A DNA stretch of 5,930 nucleotides from positions 1 through 5,930 of the forward strand of contig VBAU01000340.1 of assembly GCA_005883855.1 (NCBI GenBank), given 5' to 3'. The notes beneath the pieces are model-generated. The model saw nothing but the letters and a program-made list of their open reading frames with translations. It had not been told where the DNA came from and searched no databases. Each line of letters starts with the position of its first letter. Positions within the stretch are counted from its first letter, which is position 1. Source of the stretch: Bacteroidota bacterium (GTDB taxonomy: Bacteria > Bacteroidota > Bacteroidia > Chitinophagales > Chitinophagaceae). Below, piece after piece: positions 5,262 through 5,930 of this stretch. Made by a program: the position numbers and the translations under genes.

Positions 5262-5277
5262 TCATTTGGACGAATGA
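5262..5277. promoter_or_regulatory. inverted repeat TCATT-N6-AATGA in the divergent region, candidate Crp/Fnr-type site
   Basis: TCATT (5262-5266) and AATGA (5273-5277) are perfect inverted arms around six bases. The 5-6-5 geometry is that of sites bound by CRP-type dimers (TGTGA-N6-TCACA). It lies between the divergent regulator and YhbP-like genes, 57 bases before the latter's ATG. The arms differ from CRP and FNR consensus, so the link to the neighbouring regulator is inferred from geometry and place only. Five-base arms can occur by chance. Confidence 0.3.
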
Positions 5278-5333
5278 TTCCCGTTATTTTAAAAAAGCTC
5301 ATTTTTACCGTCCTTGCGCCTAAATCGGAATTC

Positions 5334-5777
5334 ATGAATAAGAGTATCACTGAGTTTATTGAGAAACAAAAATGTGCCTCAGTTTGTTGCCTGGGATGAA
5401 AAAAATGACCCGTATTGTTTCAATATATTTTACGCTTTTGACAAAAGTGGTGGAGACTCTACTTTAAATCATCTCACAACTCCAATCATGCTCAATACTT
5501 GCTCAAAAACAAAACAGTTGCGGGAACGATTCTTCCCGATAAACTAAACCTGTTTGCCATCCGCGGAGTGCAGTTTACCGGGTTTGTTACTGATAATCCC
5601 GACCTGGTTCATCATCACGCGGCAGAAGAGTATCACAAAAAATTTTCTTTTGCTTTGGCAATGCCCGGCGAAGTGTGGACCATTCAACTGGAGACAATTA
5701 AATTGACGGATAATACCGTAGGCATTGGCAAGAAAATTTGCTGGCACAGAGAAAACTTGTATGAGGATATCTGCTAA
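5334..5777 (+). pseudogene. YhbP/UPF0306-like flavin-binding split-barrel (PNPOx-like) protein, frame broken twice
   Basis: Joined across frames, the sequence is a full-length protein of about 147 residues, close to the size of E. coli YhbP. It starts MNKSITEFIEKQKCASVCCL at 5334, then a frame change near 5395, then DEKNDPYCFNIFYAFDKSGG, then a second change near 5455, then LYFKSSHNSNHAQYLLKNKT. It ends with IRGVQFTGFVT, PGEVWTIQLETIKLTDNT and GIGKKICWHREN, stop at 5777. These late motifs (RGVQFTG; W.I.L..IK.TDNT.G.GKK) are what I know of UPF0306. The family shares the pyridoxamine-phosphate-oxidase-like FMN-binding barrel; its substrate is unknown. The first break is explained by one extra G in CTGGGATGAA (5390-5399 region). 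The second is one missing base, or an extra GA, near GGAGACTC. The two cancel, restoring the original frame. It is divergent from the Crp/Fnr gene. The breaks could be real or homopolymer/repeat sequencing errors. Confidence 0.8.
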
Positions 5778-5794
5778 TTGAAAAAGCTATCGAA

Positions 5795-5930
5795 TTACTT
5801 CGGGACCGATAAACTATTTTTTCCCGGATGCAATGGATAACGTTTTTCTTTCCACACTAAGTGTCCCGGCGTATTCGTCGGCAGTTCCGCTGAAATTTTC
5901 CAATTACCATTTGTCTTTTCATAGCTCACG
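5795..5930 (-). CDS. C-terminal end of a probable glycoside hydrolase (alpha-L-rhamnosidase GH78-like), 5' part outside window
   Basis: The minus strand is open from the window edge to a stop at 5795-5797, giving 44 residues: VSYEKTNGNWKISAELPTNT, then PGHLVWKEKRYPLHPGKNSL and SVPK. The pattern I.LP..T.G.LVWK...YPL.PG.N.L is that of the last beta-strands of the small C-terminal beta-sandwich domain in alpha-L-rhamnosidases and related six-hairpin glycosidases. Such enzymes are usually exported and release rhamnose from plant or bacterial polysaccharides. The catalytic domain is outside the window, so substrate and signal peptide cannot be judged. The gene converges on the YhbP-like gene with 17 bases between the stops, and I see no clear terminator in the gap. 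Confidence 0.55.
   Translation of the reverse strand, partial: VSYEKTNGNWKISAELPTNTPGHLVWKEKRYPLHPGKNSLSVPK

Overview
The window looks like a chromosomal segment from a member of the Bacteroidota, probably of the Cytophagales type. Three things point there: the order DUF4295 - ftsY - rimO, which normally follows rpmB-rpmG in that phylum; start codons with A-rich leaders and little Shine-Dalgarno signal; and several sequences fitting the phylum's promoter pattern (TTG, about 20 bases, TAnnTTTG). The lineage is inferred from gene content, not from a search.

Left part (1-2743, plus strand): the tail of a DUF4295 ribosome-cluster protein, a terminator or attenuator hairpin, a small two-helix membrane protein (PLDc_N type), ftsY one base downstream, and rimO seven bases after ftsY. 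This is a translation and membrane-targeting operon: FtsY is the SRP receptor and RimO modifies ribosomal protein S12. rimO is broken. Its coding sequence runs in three frames, and the joints correspond to missing pieces of about 31 and 46 bases, the second removing the conserved DIPLQH-type core motif. FtsY also lacks two residues just after its DTAGR motif.

Middle (2744-3216): no recognisable gene. It holds an unassigned reading frame without an ATG, a strong hairpin, and a compact unit made of a promoter-like site, a perfect AAGGAGG ribosome-binding site, a 14-codon frame and a clear terminator. A perfect 14-bp palindrome follows, just ahead of a LEA14-like lipoprotein gene.

Right part (3217-5930): the lipoprotein (plus) converges on a cytoplasmic YceI-family protein (minus) with a terminator between them. 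Upstream of yceI on the same strand is a Crp/Fnr-type regulator. Divergent from the regulator, across 132 bases, is a YhbP/UPF0306-type flavin-binding protein whose frame is broken by two compensating small indels. The window ends in the C-terminus of a probable GH78-like glycoside hydrolase on the minus strand.

I see no mobile element, CRISPR array, tRNA or rRNA, and no convincing new multi-gene system. The most notable signal is the run of indels in otherwise well-conserved genes (ftsY, rimO and the YhbP-like gene). It means either recent gene decay or errors in the assembled sequence, and it should be resolved before any biology is built on it.
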